From Aureococcus anophagefferens (lineage: Eukaryota; Sar; Pelagophyceae; Pelagomonadales; Pelagomonadaceae), in the NCBI RefSeq assembly GCF_000186865.1, contig NW_008705566.1:2039699-2103698 (forward strand): 64,000 nt of DNA. The letters are read 5' to 3'. Of the stretch, positions 27,551 through 37,134 are shown piece by piece; the stretch's first letter is position 1; every line of letters starts with the position of its first letter. The translations under genes and the position numbers were made by a program. A model generated the notes under the pieces. The model searched no databases. It was not told the origin of the DNA and saw only the letters and a list, made by a program, of their open reading frames with translations.

Positions 27551-28534
27551 TTACAGCGCCAGCGGCGGGCACGCGCTCGCCGTCTTCCCGAGGAACTTGT
27601 CGAAGAGCGGACCGAGGTCCGCCGCCTGGAGGAGCCCGAGGTTCGCCTCGATGACGGGCCGCGGCCAGTCCCACCAGCGGAGCTCGAGGAGCTTCGCGAT
27701 CGTGTCCTCGTCGAAGCGGTAGCGCGCGACGCGCGCCGGGCTGCCGACGACGACGGCGTAGGGCGGCACGTCCCTGGCGACGACGGCGCGCGCGCCGACG
27801 ACGGCGCCGTCGCCGATGGTCACGCCGGAGAGGATCGTGACGCCCGTGCCGATCCAGACGTCGTTGCCGACGACGACGTCGCCCTTGGTCCGGACGTTGC
27901 TCTCCAGCGACGGGAAGAGCTGCGGCAGCGGGTAGGTCGTCGCGTAGGACATCTCGTGGTCCAGGCAGAGGAGCACCTCGAGGCCCCGGGAGAGGGAGCT
28001 GAACTTGCCGATCGCCATCGACGCGTCCGCGCAGCGCGGGTCGCGGAACGCGCCCCGCAGCCACGCGTCGTCGTCGAGGTCGACGACGTAGGTCCCCGTG
28101 CCGATGGAGAGCGCGCTCCGCCCGCGGACGAGCGCGCGGATTTCGCCGCGGTTGTAGTGGAAGCCGAGGCCGTCCCAGTGTCTTCGCCGCAGCGTCGCGT
28201 TCGCGGCGACGATCGCGTCGATGGCGCGGGAGAGCTCGGCGACGATCCGCTCGACGTTGCACGCGGCCATGGCCGCGTGCCACGTCGCGCCCGGCCGCGG
28301 ATCGTTGTCGAGTCCGAGCGTTGCGACGGCTTTGAGCGCGCGCTCCGTGAGGTTGCTATGGATGTAGAACTCGAGGTTCACGAGATCGCCGTTGACCTCG
28401 ATCTCGAGCATCTGCAGCGGTTCGCCCTCCAGCGACGCCGCTGGATCGCCATTGACCTCGATCTCGAGCATCTGCAGCGGTTCGCCCTCCAGCGACGCCG
28501 CCGCCAGCGCGACGAGCAGCCATGGCCTCATCAT
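27551..28534 (-). CDS. Hexapeptide-repeat O-acetyltransferase of the xenobiotic (CatB/Vat-like) type, with signal peptide
   Basis: About 327 residues. A signal peptide ([13 protein letters not shown]) is followed by a tandem duplicated 20-residue segment. After a roughly 100-residue region, the C-terminal left-handed beta-helix shows [29 protein letters not shown] and [14 protein letters not shown]. This is the signature of CatB/Vat acetyltransferases, which are mainly bacterial. The helical tail with R-W-W-D-W-P also matches. Export suggests acetylation of a glycan or secreted metabolite rather than antibiotic resistance. Bacterial origin is plausible but base composition is like the host. 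Confidence 0.82.
   Translation of the reverse strand: MMRPWLLVALAAASLEGEPLQMLEIEVNGDPAASLEGEPLQMLEIEVNGDLVNLEFYIHSNLTERALKAVATLGLDNDPRPGATWHAAMAACNVERIVAELSRAIDAIVAANATLRRRHWDGLGFHYNRGEIRALVRGRSALSIGTGTYVVDLDDDAWLRGAFRDPRCADASMAIGKFSSLSRGLEVLLCLDHEMSYATTYPLPQLFPSLESNVRTKGDVVVGNDVWIGTGVTILSGVTIGDGAVVGARAVVARDVPPYAVVVGSPARVARYRFDEDTIAKLLELRWWDWPRPVIEANLGLLQAADLGPLFDKFLGKTASACPPLAL
28381..28500. repeat. Tandem 60-bp duplication inside the acyltransferase gene
   Basis: Positions 28381-28440 and 28441-28500 match over about 55 bp with one or two differences. The unit is a multiple of 3, so the frame is kept. It duplicates 20 residues (core [11 protein letters not shown]) directly after the signal peptide. 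Confidence 0.9.
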
Positions 28535-28664
28535 CTCGTGATCATCGGGCAAGAATCCGGCAGCCCATATTATCGGTGTCAGCTGGTTGAACCGCTTCTT
28601 GAAACTTTTTATTGAACCCAAGATGAAGCGGCGACACCCTCGAGCGTGGCACCCGCCAGCGCGC

Positions 28665-30116
28665 TTAGAGGGCCGCGAGGAACGACGCGTTCGGGCAGGT
28701 GCCCATGTTGCAGAGGTCGACCTCGCCGGAGCCGATGGGCCGGCTCGGCACGTAGTCGCCCTGCCGGAGGCCGTTGATGGACAGGGCGACGCCGTTGGGC
28801 GCGGACACGTAGAGCGCGTAGCCCGAGCCCCACTCGAGGTCCTCGGCCTCGTCGAGGCGGCGCCCGTGGCCCTCCTTGTTGACGTGGTACTTGAGGCCGA
28901 GGCGCTCCGCGAGCTCCGCGAGCGAGCCGAGCGTGTGCGTCGAGTTGCGCACGGCGAGGCCCGCGTGGTGGTCCATCCACTGGTCGAAGCCGCAGACGTC
29001 GTCCCTGAGCGCCGCGGCGTGCGTGTCGAGCATGACCGTTTCCCAGGCCGCCACGGTCAGGGGCCCCGTCGTGTTCGCCGCGGGCCGCTCGACGAGCTGG
29101 AACTGCATGATCGCGTTTTCCGAGAGCTTCGCGAAGTCGTACGTGTCGACGGCGACGCCGGCGCCCGCGTCCCGGTCCAGCACGCGGGCCAGGCCGCCGT
29201 CCACGAAAAAGGCCCGGTCGCGCGTGAGGTTCGACGTCGGCCAGGAGACGCGCGCGGCGTGGAGGAGCGGCTTCGCCGCGTCCTTATCCGTGAGGGCTCC
29301 AAAGACCGAGGCGACGGTCGCGCCGTCGCGGAAGACGTAGCGCGCGTGCGGGTGGGGCAGCGCCGCGTCGCAGGCCGTGGCGCAGGTCTCGGACATGAGC
29401 TCGATCAAAATGGACGACGACGCCGCGCGGACGATGACGCTGTAGTAGGTCTGCCACTTGAGCACGACGTACCGTTGCCCGACGGCGTCGAAGGTCGCGC
29501 AGAGACGGTCCAGGCTCGCGACCCAGAAGCCCGTCGTGAAGTCCAGGAACGCGTCGTAGGCGCCCGTCGCCCTCACGGCGTCCAACTTGACCGTGAGCGC
29601 GTCCTCGACCTGCTCGTTCGACATGGCGCCGTACGGCCGCGCGGACGACGCGTTCACGTGGACCGCGTGGAGGCCGAAGCCGTTGGTGTAGGACGTCGGC
29701 GCCGTGACCCACTCGGCGCCGGCGCAGGCCCCGGAGCAGAGGGCGGCGCAGTCCTGGGGCGTCGCCGCGGTCGCCGCGGAAAGCTCTTTCCCGATGAGCG
29801 ACGAGCCGATCGAGTACTCGCCCGTCGCCTTGACGAAGGCGACGGAGCCCACGGCGTAGCTCGTCGCCTCGGCGAGGGCGGCGCCTTGCGCGTGCAGGTG
29901 GCAGGTGCCGTTGGGGACCGGCGCCACGGCGACGCGCGTGCGGCCCAGCTGGCCGCAGCTCTCGGCCTTGCTTGGGTAGTCGGTCTGCACCGGCAGCATG
30001 GTCATGAGAAACTGGCTCGCCGCGTGCGCCTGCGACACGGAGTAGGTGTGCTTGCCGAGGCCATTGCCATACTGCTGAGCGCGCGCCACTGCAGCGAGGA
30101 GCACGTAGGCAAGCAT
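28665..30116 (-). CDS. Secreted protein of an unassigned two-member family (member 1)
   Basis: This 483-residue protein starts with a signal peptide ([15 protein letters not shown]) and then [13 protein letters not shown]-glycosylation sequons are frequent. A second gene at 49078-50274 shows the same order of landmarks. These are G-K-x-T-Y at the mature N-terminus, F-x-x-H-A-V, T-Y-Y-S-V-x-V-R-A mid-protein, F-D-x-x-x-D-H/S-H and a late P-N-G. The D-H-x-G-L and S-P-N-G elements with L-G-L-K-Y-H-V recall vicinal-oxygen-chelate (VOC) folds, but that is a weak resemblance. Function unknown; probably extracellular or endomembrane. Confidence 0.72.
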   Translation of the reverse strand: MLAYVLLAAVARAQQYGNGLGKHTYSVSQAHAASQFLMTMLPVQTDYPSKAESCGQLGRTRVAVAPVPNGTCHLHAQGAALAEATSYAVGSVAFVKATGEYSIGSSLIGKELSAATAATPQDCAALCSGACAGAEWVTAPTSYTNGFGLHAVHVNASSARPYGAMSNEQVEDALTVKLDAVRATGAYDAFLDFTTGFWVASLDRLCATFDAVGQRYVVLKWQTYYSVIVRAASSSILIELMSETCATACDAALPHPHARYVFRDGATVASVFGALTDKDAAKPLLHAARVSWPTSNLTRDRAFFVDGGLARVLDRDAGAGVAVDTYDFAKLSENAIMQFQLVERPAANTTGPLTVAAWETVMLDTHAAALRDDVCGFDQWMDHHAGLAVRNSTHTLGSLAELAERLGLKYHVNKEGHGRRLDEAEDLEWGSGYALYVSAPNGVALSINGLRQGDYVPSRPIGSGEVDLCNMGTCPNASFLAAL

Positions 30117-30224
30117 CGTCGCGGTCGGGCAGCTCCGAGCGCTGGGCAGCAGCCAATCATCGACGTGATCCAAATCCTCCTTGTTTCTTGCCTCAACTTT
30201 GAGCCAAGCTGAGTTGTTGACTCA
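30117..30224. promoter_or_regulatory. Compact divergent promoter (108 bp)
   Basis: It lies between the secreted-protein gene and the SAP gene. The segment near 30190-30230 is AT-richer and has short inverted motifs (ctcaactttgag, and ttgagccaagctgagttg). No TATA box is clear. Confidence 0.45.
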
Positions 30225-30944
30225 ATGTTGAAGGACACTTTTGTGTCGATCGGCGCCGCGCCGCGACACGCGACCGACCCCATGAGCGACGACACGCCGG
30301 AAGACGACGTCTCGATGAGCGACGACAAGCCGGAAGACGCCGCCGCGCCGGAAACCAGCGCCGCGCCGGAAACCGCCGCCGCGCCGGAAACCGCCGCCGC
30401 GCCGCCGCCGACGCCGTCCGTGCCCGTCTGGCCCATCGTGAACCTGGATCCCAACGTCGTCGTGCCGCCGCCGACGGATCGCCCCGCGCAGCCCTGGGAG
30501 GCGCCCGAGTTCCAGCGCGAGTGCGCGGCGAAGCGCCAGGGCGTGCTCGCCATGTACTACGGCCGGGACCCCGGCGTCGGCGGCATGTTCGGCACGGACG
30601 AGGAGATGTGGCGGCAGCGCTTCGACCCCGTCGGCGAGGCGCGGCTCAAGACGCTCCGCGTGCTCGCGCAGAACGGCCACGGGCCGGAGGACCCCATGGT
30701 GCGGGAGACGGTGCACTTCTTCTGCGTCGAGAAGCAGAAGGAGCTCGAGCGGGACCCCGTGTTCCAGAAGAGCCGCATGCTCGCCTGGCTCGGCGACGGC
30801 ACCGTCGAGAAGATGTCCGTCAAGGAGCTCCAGAACACGTGCAAGAAGTACGGCCTCGGCAAGTCGGGCTCCAAGGCCCAGATGGCGGACCGGCTCCGCG
30901 AGTGGGCCGAGGCCCCGCCGGAGGAGGCGGCGGAGGAGGAGTAA
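30225..30944 (+). CDS. SAP-domain protein
   Basis: This 239-residue protein has an acidic N-terminus with short repeats (S-D-D-x-P-E-D and A-A-P-E-T). A central conserved-looking region follows (F-Q-R-E-C-A-A-K-R-Q-G-V-L-A-M-Y-Y-G-R-D). The C-terminal SAP motif is M-S-V-K-E-L-Q-N-T-C-K-K-Y-G-L-G-K-S-G-S-K and A-Q-M-A-D-R-L-R-E-W. SAP domains bind AT-rich DNA or RNA-processing partners, so a nuclear role is likely. A start at 30282 (M-S-D-D-T-P) is an alternative. The stop is 4 bp from that of the convergent PDZ-DENN gene. Confidence 0.75.
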   Translation: MLKDTFVSIGAAPRHATDPMSDDTPEDDVSMSDDKPEDAAAPETSAAPETAAAPETAAAPPPTPSVPVWPIVNLDPNVVVPPPTDRPAQPWEAPEFQRECAAKRQGVLAMYYGRDPGVGGMFGTDEEMWRQRFDPVGEARLKTLRVLAQNGHGPEDPMVRETVHFFCVEKQKELERDPVFQKSRMLAWLGDGTVEKMSVKELQNTCKKYGLGKSGSKAQMADRLREWAEAPPEEAAEEE

Positions 30945-30948
30945 GGCG

Positions 30949-33900
30949 TTACTTCCCCCGGGACGTCCAGCGGCGCTTCGACGCGGGGCTCGCGAAATCC
31001 GCGGGGATCGCGGCCGGCGGCGCGCGCCGCAGCGCCCGGCGGCACGTCGCGAGCGCGTCGACGTCGACCTTGAGCGCCGCCGCGAGGCGGTTGCACCACT
31101 CCGCCGCGCCCTCCTCGTCGAGCGCGTTGCGGAAGTTCGCGAAGAGCTGCGACTTGACGAAGCAGCGCGCCCACGGCGGCACGTTGACCTCGTCGTCCTC
31201 GGGGCTCAGGAACGTGTCCTCGGGCGCGTTGTGCACGAGGCCCAGCGCCCGCAGGTTCGCCTCCTTGCGGTCGCCGTCCGCGAGCTCCAGGGACGCGGCC
31301 GCGAGCACGGCTACGTGGCGCGCGACCGTCGACGCGATGGTCCGGAGCGCGTCGCGCACGGCGACGTGCGTGCCCGGCCGGAGCACGGCGCCGCCCGTCG
31401 TCCGCGGCGTCGGCGGGCCCGCCGCGGCGCCGCCGCGGCGCCCCGCGGACGAGCCGCGGCGCGCGGGCGACGGCGGCGGCAGCACGCCGGCGACGCCGCC
31501 GGGCGCCGGCGCGCCGGTGCCATTTGGCGCCGCCGCGGGCTGGCGGGACCGGCCCCGGCGCCGGCCCTTGCGGAGCACGTGGCGCTTGATCGTGTCCGCG
31601 TGGGCCTGGAGCCGGTTCATCAACTTGTCCGCCGCGGGCAGCGTCGTCACCGCCGGGTCCGCGCCCCCGAACAAGCGGAGCTCGTCGTCGTCGCAGCGCG
31701 CGAGGAGGCTCGGGATCGACGTCGGCCGCCGGAGCCGGTCCATGAGCGGTGGCCCGCCGTACGTCACGCCCACGAGCACGGGCACGGGGCTGTCCAAGTA
31801 GTCCGCGAAGCGCTGGGGCAGCACGACGATCAACGGGCCCGCGGGGTGGAGGGGCCGCGCGAGCGTCAGGAGCGCGAGCACGCAGGCCGAGCAGTCCGAC
31901 TCGTCGGCGCATTCGACGACGACCGTGAGCTCCGCGAGTAAGGCCGCGACGGCGCGGAGCACGTGGCTCAGCCGGAGCCGGCTCAACAGCACGGGCAGGG
32001 CCCACTCTAGAATCGCCGCGCCGTCGCCGTCCCAGACGCTCTGCCCCGCCTCGACGTCGCCGCGGCTCCGGCAGTAGACGACGTCGGGCCGCTTGAGCCC
32101 GTCGCGGCGCCCCCGCTCGCGCCGGCTCAGCTCCGGCGGCGCCGGCGGCGCGCGGTCCTCGACGGCGTGCTCGTCCGCGCGGGGCCGCTTCGACGGCGTC
32201 GCCGGCACCAGCCCCGGCACCAGCGCCTGCTCGTCGATGGCGACGGGCGGCGCCCAGCGCGCGCGGACGCCCGGCGGCGGCACGGGCACGCGCGCGAACG
32301 CGCACGCGAAGCGCGCGACCGCGGCGTTCGCGGCGTCGACGCAGGCCGCGGGCGACGCCTTGGCCCGCGACGCCGCCGCCAGCGCCGCGGCGACGTCCTG
32401 CGCGAGGAGCGCGCCCGCCGCGAGATGCAGCGCGAGGAGGCTCGCGCGCCGCGTGCAGAGCACGACCCGCAAGTCGGACCGCATGACGACGGCCGTCTGC
32501 TTCTTGGACCGGTGCGCGTCGCGCCGCTGCAACCCGCTCAACACGACGGCGTACAACGGCTCGCCGCCGCCCCCAAAGGCCATGACGGAGGTCGACACCG
32601 TCGCGTGGCCGCCGCTCTCCGTCGCGGCCTCGGCGGCCTCGGCCTTGAGCGAGAGCGAGTCGCCGCGGCAGGTGATGCCGTCGGGCGCGCAGAAGCAGCA
32701 GACCGTCTCCGCGAGCTCCAGCGGCAGGCTCTTGGCCGGGTACGCGTGGACGACCTGCGCGTCGACGGTCGCGACGTACGCCTTGCGGTGGCCCGCGTCG
32801 CGCGCGGCGACGGCGGCGACGGCCGTCGCCACCGTGCGCACGGACGCGCCGACGACGAGGACGTGCTCGAAGAGGCGCGAGTCCGACGTGTCCCGGAGCG
32901 CCGCGGGCGGCACCGTCTCCGCCGCGGAGACGCGCGCCGCGGCGTCGTCGAAGGCCGCGATCGCGTCCTCGTCGCGCCGCGCCGCGTGCTCCCGGTCCAG
33001 GTCGTCGAGGGGCGACGCGATGAGCAGCCCCGCGTTCGGCGCCATGTCCGACGCGGCGTCGTCCGTGGCGTCCGTGTCCGCGGACAGCGACTCCGACGGC
33101 GGCGCGCGCGAGACGAGGCCCGGCAGCGGCGTGCCGTACGCGAACTCGAGCTTGCGCTCGCGCGGGTGCGCCCGGTGCCAGGAGCGCCACTCCGTCGCCC
33201 GCGCCTCGTCGCTGGAGAAGGACTGGGGGCCGGCCAGGCCCGGCAGGCGCAGCGCGCCGCCTACTCGGCCCCGCGGCGCCGGGTCCGCCCCGACCGACTC
33301 GAGCCGCGCCTCCGCGGCCTTGACGACGGAGCGGACGACGCCGGCCTTGAGGGCGCGCCACTCGGCGTCGGCGACCTCGGGCGACTTGGGCGCCTCGGAG
33401 ACGATCTCCGGCGGCGGCGGCCAGTAGGGCGAGCTCTCGGACGTGAGCGGCGGGAAGTCGTCGCCGGGCTCGCCGGGGTCGAGCACCTCGCTCGCGAAGT
33501 CGAAGACCGCCGCGGCGACGGCGGCGTCCTCGTCGCTCCGCGGCGTCGCCGCCTGCTCCACGGACGCGGCGAAGAACGCGGCCCACTCGCGCTCCGCGGC
33601 CGCGGCCGCCGCGCGGTCCTCCTCCGCGGACCGCTCCTCGGCGGGCGGGTTTTCCGGTGGCGGCGACGGGGCGGGGTCCGCCGTCGGCGACGGGGCGGGG
33701 TCCGCCGTCGGCGGCGACGGCGCCGCGTCCGCCGACGGCTCCGGCGGCCGCGGCGGCGTCGCGGGCGCCTCGAGAGCCGCGACCGTCTCCGGCTGCTCGA
33801 CCTCCGCGCTGAGGCCGTCGTCGCCCGTGTCGAGCGCCTCGGGCGCCTCGATCTCGTCGACGAGCGACGCCGCGCTCGCGCTCCGCCTGGGCGCCGGCGG

Positions 33901-34595
33901 CGCGCCGGACTTGGCCGCGGCGAGCGCGCGGTGCGCGGCGCGCGCGGCGTCGAGCGGCCCGCCGACGACGGCCGGCGGGCCGCCGTCGTCGTCGTCGTCG
34001 GACGCCGACGACGACGACGTCTCGAGGAGCGGGTGGCGCGCGAGGGGCGCCGCGGCCTCGGCGCGGCTCGCCTCGAGGAACGCGGTCCACGATCGCTCCG
34101 CGTCCGCGGCGGCGGCCGGCGGCGGCGACAGCGACGGGAGCCGACGTCGAGGATGCGCGGCGCGTTCTCGACGTCGACGTCGACGAGGAGCGGCGCGTCG
34201 CCGACGGCCGGCACGGCGCCGGCGCGCCGCGGCGGCGACGGCGGCGAGCTCAGCGACTTGCGGCCCGGCGCCGGCGGCCGCCAGGGCGCGGCCTCGCGCG
34301 CGGCGCTCAGCGTGCGCGGCGGCGGCCGCACGAAGCGCAGCGCGACGGGCCGCGGCGCCTCGCGGAGCGCTCCGACCAAGCGCTCGAACGCCGCGACGTC
34401 CATCGTCGCGGACTCGCAGAGCTCGCGCACGCTCGTCGCGCCGACGGCCACGAGCTCGTCGCCGGCGCGGAGCCGCGCGCCGTGGGCGCAGCCGGGCTTC
34501 ACGGTCTTGACGACGACGCTCGGGTGGCCCGTGGTCTCCGCCGGCGCGATGGTGAGGCCCAGCGGGCCCGCGGGAAAGGTGAGGGTGAAGGACAT
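30949..34595 (-). CDS. PDZ-DENN domain protein (putative Rab exchange factor); frame break near 34140
   Basis: The first 150 residues (from 34595) form a PDZ domain: F-P-A-G-P-L-G-L-T-I-A-P-A, V-V-V-K-T-V-K-P-G and L-R-A-G-D-E-L-V-A-V. Near 34140 the reading frame shifts by one position and continues for about 1060 residues to 30949. The second part has a long acidic/Pro-rich linker. It then has a uDENN-like segment (L-F-E-H-V-L-V-V-G, L-P-L-E-L-A-E-T-V-C-C-F-C-A-P-D-G-I-T), a cDENN core (L-L-A-E-L-T-V-V-V-E-C and P-L-I-V-V-L-P-Q-R-F-A-D-Y-L) and a dDENN-like end. DENN proteins activate Rab GTPases. The shift may be an unseen short intron or a sequence error. Confidence 0.75.
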
Positions 34596-34866
34596 GGTTT
34601 GGACGTCGCAGCCGTGGCGTGCGACGCGTGCGTTCGTTGCGCGGCGCGCGCGGCGTCACGCTATGGGCTCACGAATCTCATGAGACTGCCCCCATGCGCT
34701 GAGGCCGCGGCGTCCGCGGCGCGACTGAGGCAATTTTTATATTTTTTCGCCTAAAACTTCAGCTTCGGTGACGTGGACGTCAAGGACTACGTCAACGAGC
34801 TCTCGTTCGAGTTCGCTTCTTGCCTTGGAATTGCCTCCGCCTACACGCCTACCTTGGGCTTACTTT

Positions 34867-37134
34867 TTACTCGCGGGGGGCGACCTGGCTCAGGCTCATC
34901 GACAGGAGCGCCTCGAGCTCGTTCTGGCCCATGGAATTGAGCTCCTGGCGGTGCTGCGGCGTGAGGATCGCGAGCGGGTCGCTCATGAAGACGGCCACGG
35001 GGTTGATGCGGTTCATGTACGCCGCGGGCGCGCAGGTCCGGAAGGCGTGGTCGACGTCAGAATCCGCGACGCTGCTCAAGCTCGCGAGCATCGTCGCGAT
35101 CTTGCGCGCGACCGTGAGCGACACCGCCGGAAAGCGGCCCGAGTCGTGCTTGTAGCGCCGCGCGGCCGCCTCGTTGACGACCTCGACCGTGAAGCGCGGG
35201 ACCTTGGCCCCGATGGCGCCAAAGACCGCGCGGGGCGTCAGGTTCGGGTGGTCCGCGTGCTTCGCCGCGAACGCCGTCGCGTCGCGGAAGGAGAGCAGCG
35301 CCGCCACCTCGCCCGAGTCGTGCTTGTAGCGCCGGTCGCCCGTGCTCTCGTCGAAGACCTCGACCGTGAAGCCCGGGACCCGGGCCACGATGGCGTCGAA
35401 GACCGCGCGGGGCGTCAGGTTCGGGTGGTCCGCGTGCTTCGCCGCGAACGCCGTCGCGTCGCGGAAGGAGAGCAGCGCCACCTCGCCCGAGTCGTGCTTG
35501 TAGCGCCGCGCGCCCGTCTCGTTGACGACCTCGACCGTGAAGCGCGGGACCTTGGCCACGATGGCGCCGAAGACCGCGCGGGGCGTCAGGCTCGGGTCGT
35601 CCGCGTGCTTCGCCGCGAACGCCGTCGCGTCGCGGAAGGAGAGCAGCGCCGCCACCTCGCCCGAGTCGTGCTTGTAGCGCCGCAGGCCCGTCTCGTTGAC
35701 GACCTCGACCGTGAAGCTCGGGACCTGGGCCACGATGGCGCCGAAGACCGCGCGGGGCGTCAGGCTCGGGTCGTCCGCGTGCTTGGCCGCGAACGCCGTC
35801 GCGTCGCGGAAGGAGAGCAGCGCCACCTCGCCCGAGTCGTGCTTGTAGCGCCGGTAGCCCGCCTCGTTGACGACCTCGACCGTGAAGCTCGGGACCTTGA
35901 AGGAGAAGCCCCCCCGAGCCCAGACGACGAGTTGCGACGGAGGTCGCGCGGCGTCGTCGTCGCCGCCGCCGTCGACGGCCACCGCCTCCAGGGGTTCCAC
36001 CGCGGCGTCCTGGTCGTCGTCGTCGCCGCAGAAGCCGTCGTCGTCGTCGTCATCGTCGTCGTCGCCGCCGTCGTCGTCGTCGTCGTCGTCGGCCGCGGCG
36101 TCGTCCAGCTCCTCGCCGCCGTCGGCGAGCGCGGCGCCGGGGCCGAACGCGACGCCCGAGTAGTTGAGCAGCCCGATGGCGCGCGAAAAGGCGCCGACGG
36201 CGCCCACGCGCGCGGCCTTGCAGGTCTGGTTCAGCGACAGGTGCGCGCACTGCTCCACGGTGACGGGCTGCTTGTCGCTCGGGAGGAGCTTCTCGATGTG
36301 GTTCCACGCCCGCTGGGCGCCGCGGGAGGAGAGCACGACGGCGTAGTCGCCTTTGATCAGGCGCAGCAGAGCGCTGTTGATCTCGGCGCTCGGGTCGCGG
36401 AGCGCGGGCGCGGAGGTGATGTCCGTGAGCGCGGACCGCGGGTTGAAGCGGAGCTGCACGAAGCGGCCGTCCTCCTCCTCCTCGAGGACCTTGTGCGAGA
36501 ACAGGCCCTGGTCCTCGCCCGGGAGCACGCACGCCTCGAAGACCAGCAGGTAGAACGGCATGATCGTGCCGATGGCGCTGATGAGGTCGAGGATGCGGCC
36601 GAGCTCCTTCGTCGTCGCCGAGCGCCGGTTGAACGCGTCGTCGGGCTTCTGGCCCCGGAGCGCCACGAGCAGCACGACGACGAGCACCGTGTCGTTGGCC
36701 TGGGGGCTCGCGCCCGGGACGAACTCCGACACCTTGATGAGCTCGACGGCGAACCGCGTCCCGGTCGCGGTTACGATGTCGCTGAGGTGCTTGACCGCGT
36801 CCTCCAGCGACGGCGTCGGGTTCTGCGCGAGGAGGACCTTGAGACCGGCGGCGTCCCGGGCGACGCGCGCGCGCTCGCCGCGCGGCTTCCGCTGGTAGCG
36901 GTCGAGCCCGTCGAGCTCGTTCAACGCGACGCTCGGGGGCGAGTGCACCGCGTGGGCGTACATGTCGTCGACGCTGCTGACCTGGCCCCGGTCCGCGAGG
37001 CGCCGCGCGACCTCGGCGACGCCCTGGTCTTTCAGGACGAACCGTCCCTCGTCGTCGCGCCGCAGCTGCCCGTGGTTGTCGACGAAGCCGCCGCTGCCGA
37101 ACGCTCGCTTGTAGCCGTCGCGGTACCCCGGCAT
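34867..37134 (-). CDS. Protein with five near-identical ~60-residue tandem repeats
   Basis: This 755-residue protein starts MPGYRDGYKRAFGSGGF. Residues 1-310 are a mostly helical region with hydrophobic parts (V-L-V-V-V-L-L-V-A-L-R-G). An extreme Asp run (about 25 of 30 residues near 360) is encoded by a GAC/GTC microsatellite. Five repeats follow, each with F-T-V-E-V, R-R-Y-K-H-D-S-G-E-V, L-S-F-R-D-A-T-A-F-A-A-K-H-A-D and L-T-P-R-A-V-F. Repeats alternate 59 and 60 residues because A or A-A precedes L-L-S-F. The C-terminal 80 residues are unique. I recognise no family. A start at 37134 was chosen because upstream frame sequence is Arg/Pro shadow. Confidence 0.75.
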   Translation of the reverse strand: MPGYRDGYKRAFGSGGFVDNHGQLRRDDEGRFVLKDQGVAEVARRLADRGQVSSVDDMYAHAVHSPPSVALNELDGLDRYQRKPRGERARVARDAAGLKVLLAQNPTPSLEDAVKHLSDIVTATGTRFAVELIKVSEFVPGASPQANDTVLVVVLLVALRGQKPDDAFNRRSATTKELGRILDLISAIGTIMPFYLLVFEACVLPGEDQGLFSHKVLEEEEDGRFVQLRFNPRSALTDITSAPALRDPSAEINSALLRLIKGDYAVVLSSRGAQRAWNHIEKLLPSDKQPVTVEQCAHLSLNQTCKAARVGAVGAFSRAIGLLNYSGVAFGPGAALADGGEELDDAAADDDDDDDGGDDDDDDDDDGFCGDDDDQDAAVEPLEAVAVDGGGDDDAARPPSQLVVWARGGFSFKVPSFTVEVVNEAGYRRYKHDSGEVALLSFRDATAFAAKHADDPSLTPRAVFGAIVAQVPSFTVEVVNETGLRRYKHDSGEVAALLSFRDATAFAAKHADDPSLTPRAVFGAIVAKVPRFTVEVVNETGARRYKHDSGEVALLSFRDATAFAAKHADHPNLTPRAVFDAIVARVPGFTVEVFDESTGDRRYKHDSGEVAALLSFRDATAFAAKHADHPNLTPRAVFGAIGAKVPRFTVEVVNEAAARRYKHDSGRFPAVSLTVARKIATMLASLSSVADSDVDHAFRTCAPAAYMNRINPVAVFMSDPLAILTPQHRQELNSMGQNELEALLSMSLSQVAPRE
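35150..35898. repeat. Five tandem ~180-bp coding repeats
   Basis: The units are nearly identical at the DNA level (for example ccgcgcggggcgtcagg recurs in each), including silent sites. That points to recent expansion or ongoing gene conversion. The last unit (lowest coordinates) is truncated after the R-R-Y-K-H-D-S-G motif. Confidence 0.9.

Noticed and set aside
35150..35898. CRISPR-like regular repeats
   Set aside because: The units are adjacent ~180-bp coding repeats without unique spacers, in a eukaryotic gene.
34867..37134. Integrated giant-virus origin of the five-repeat protein
   Set aside because: Base composition and codon use match the neighbouring algal genes and no viral hallmark gene is nearby.
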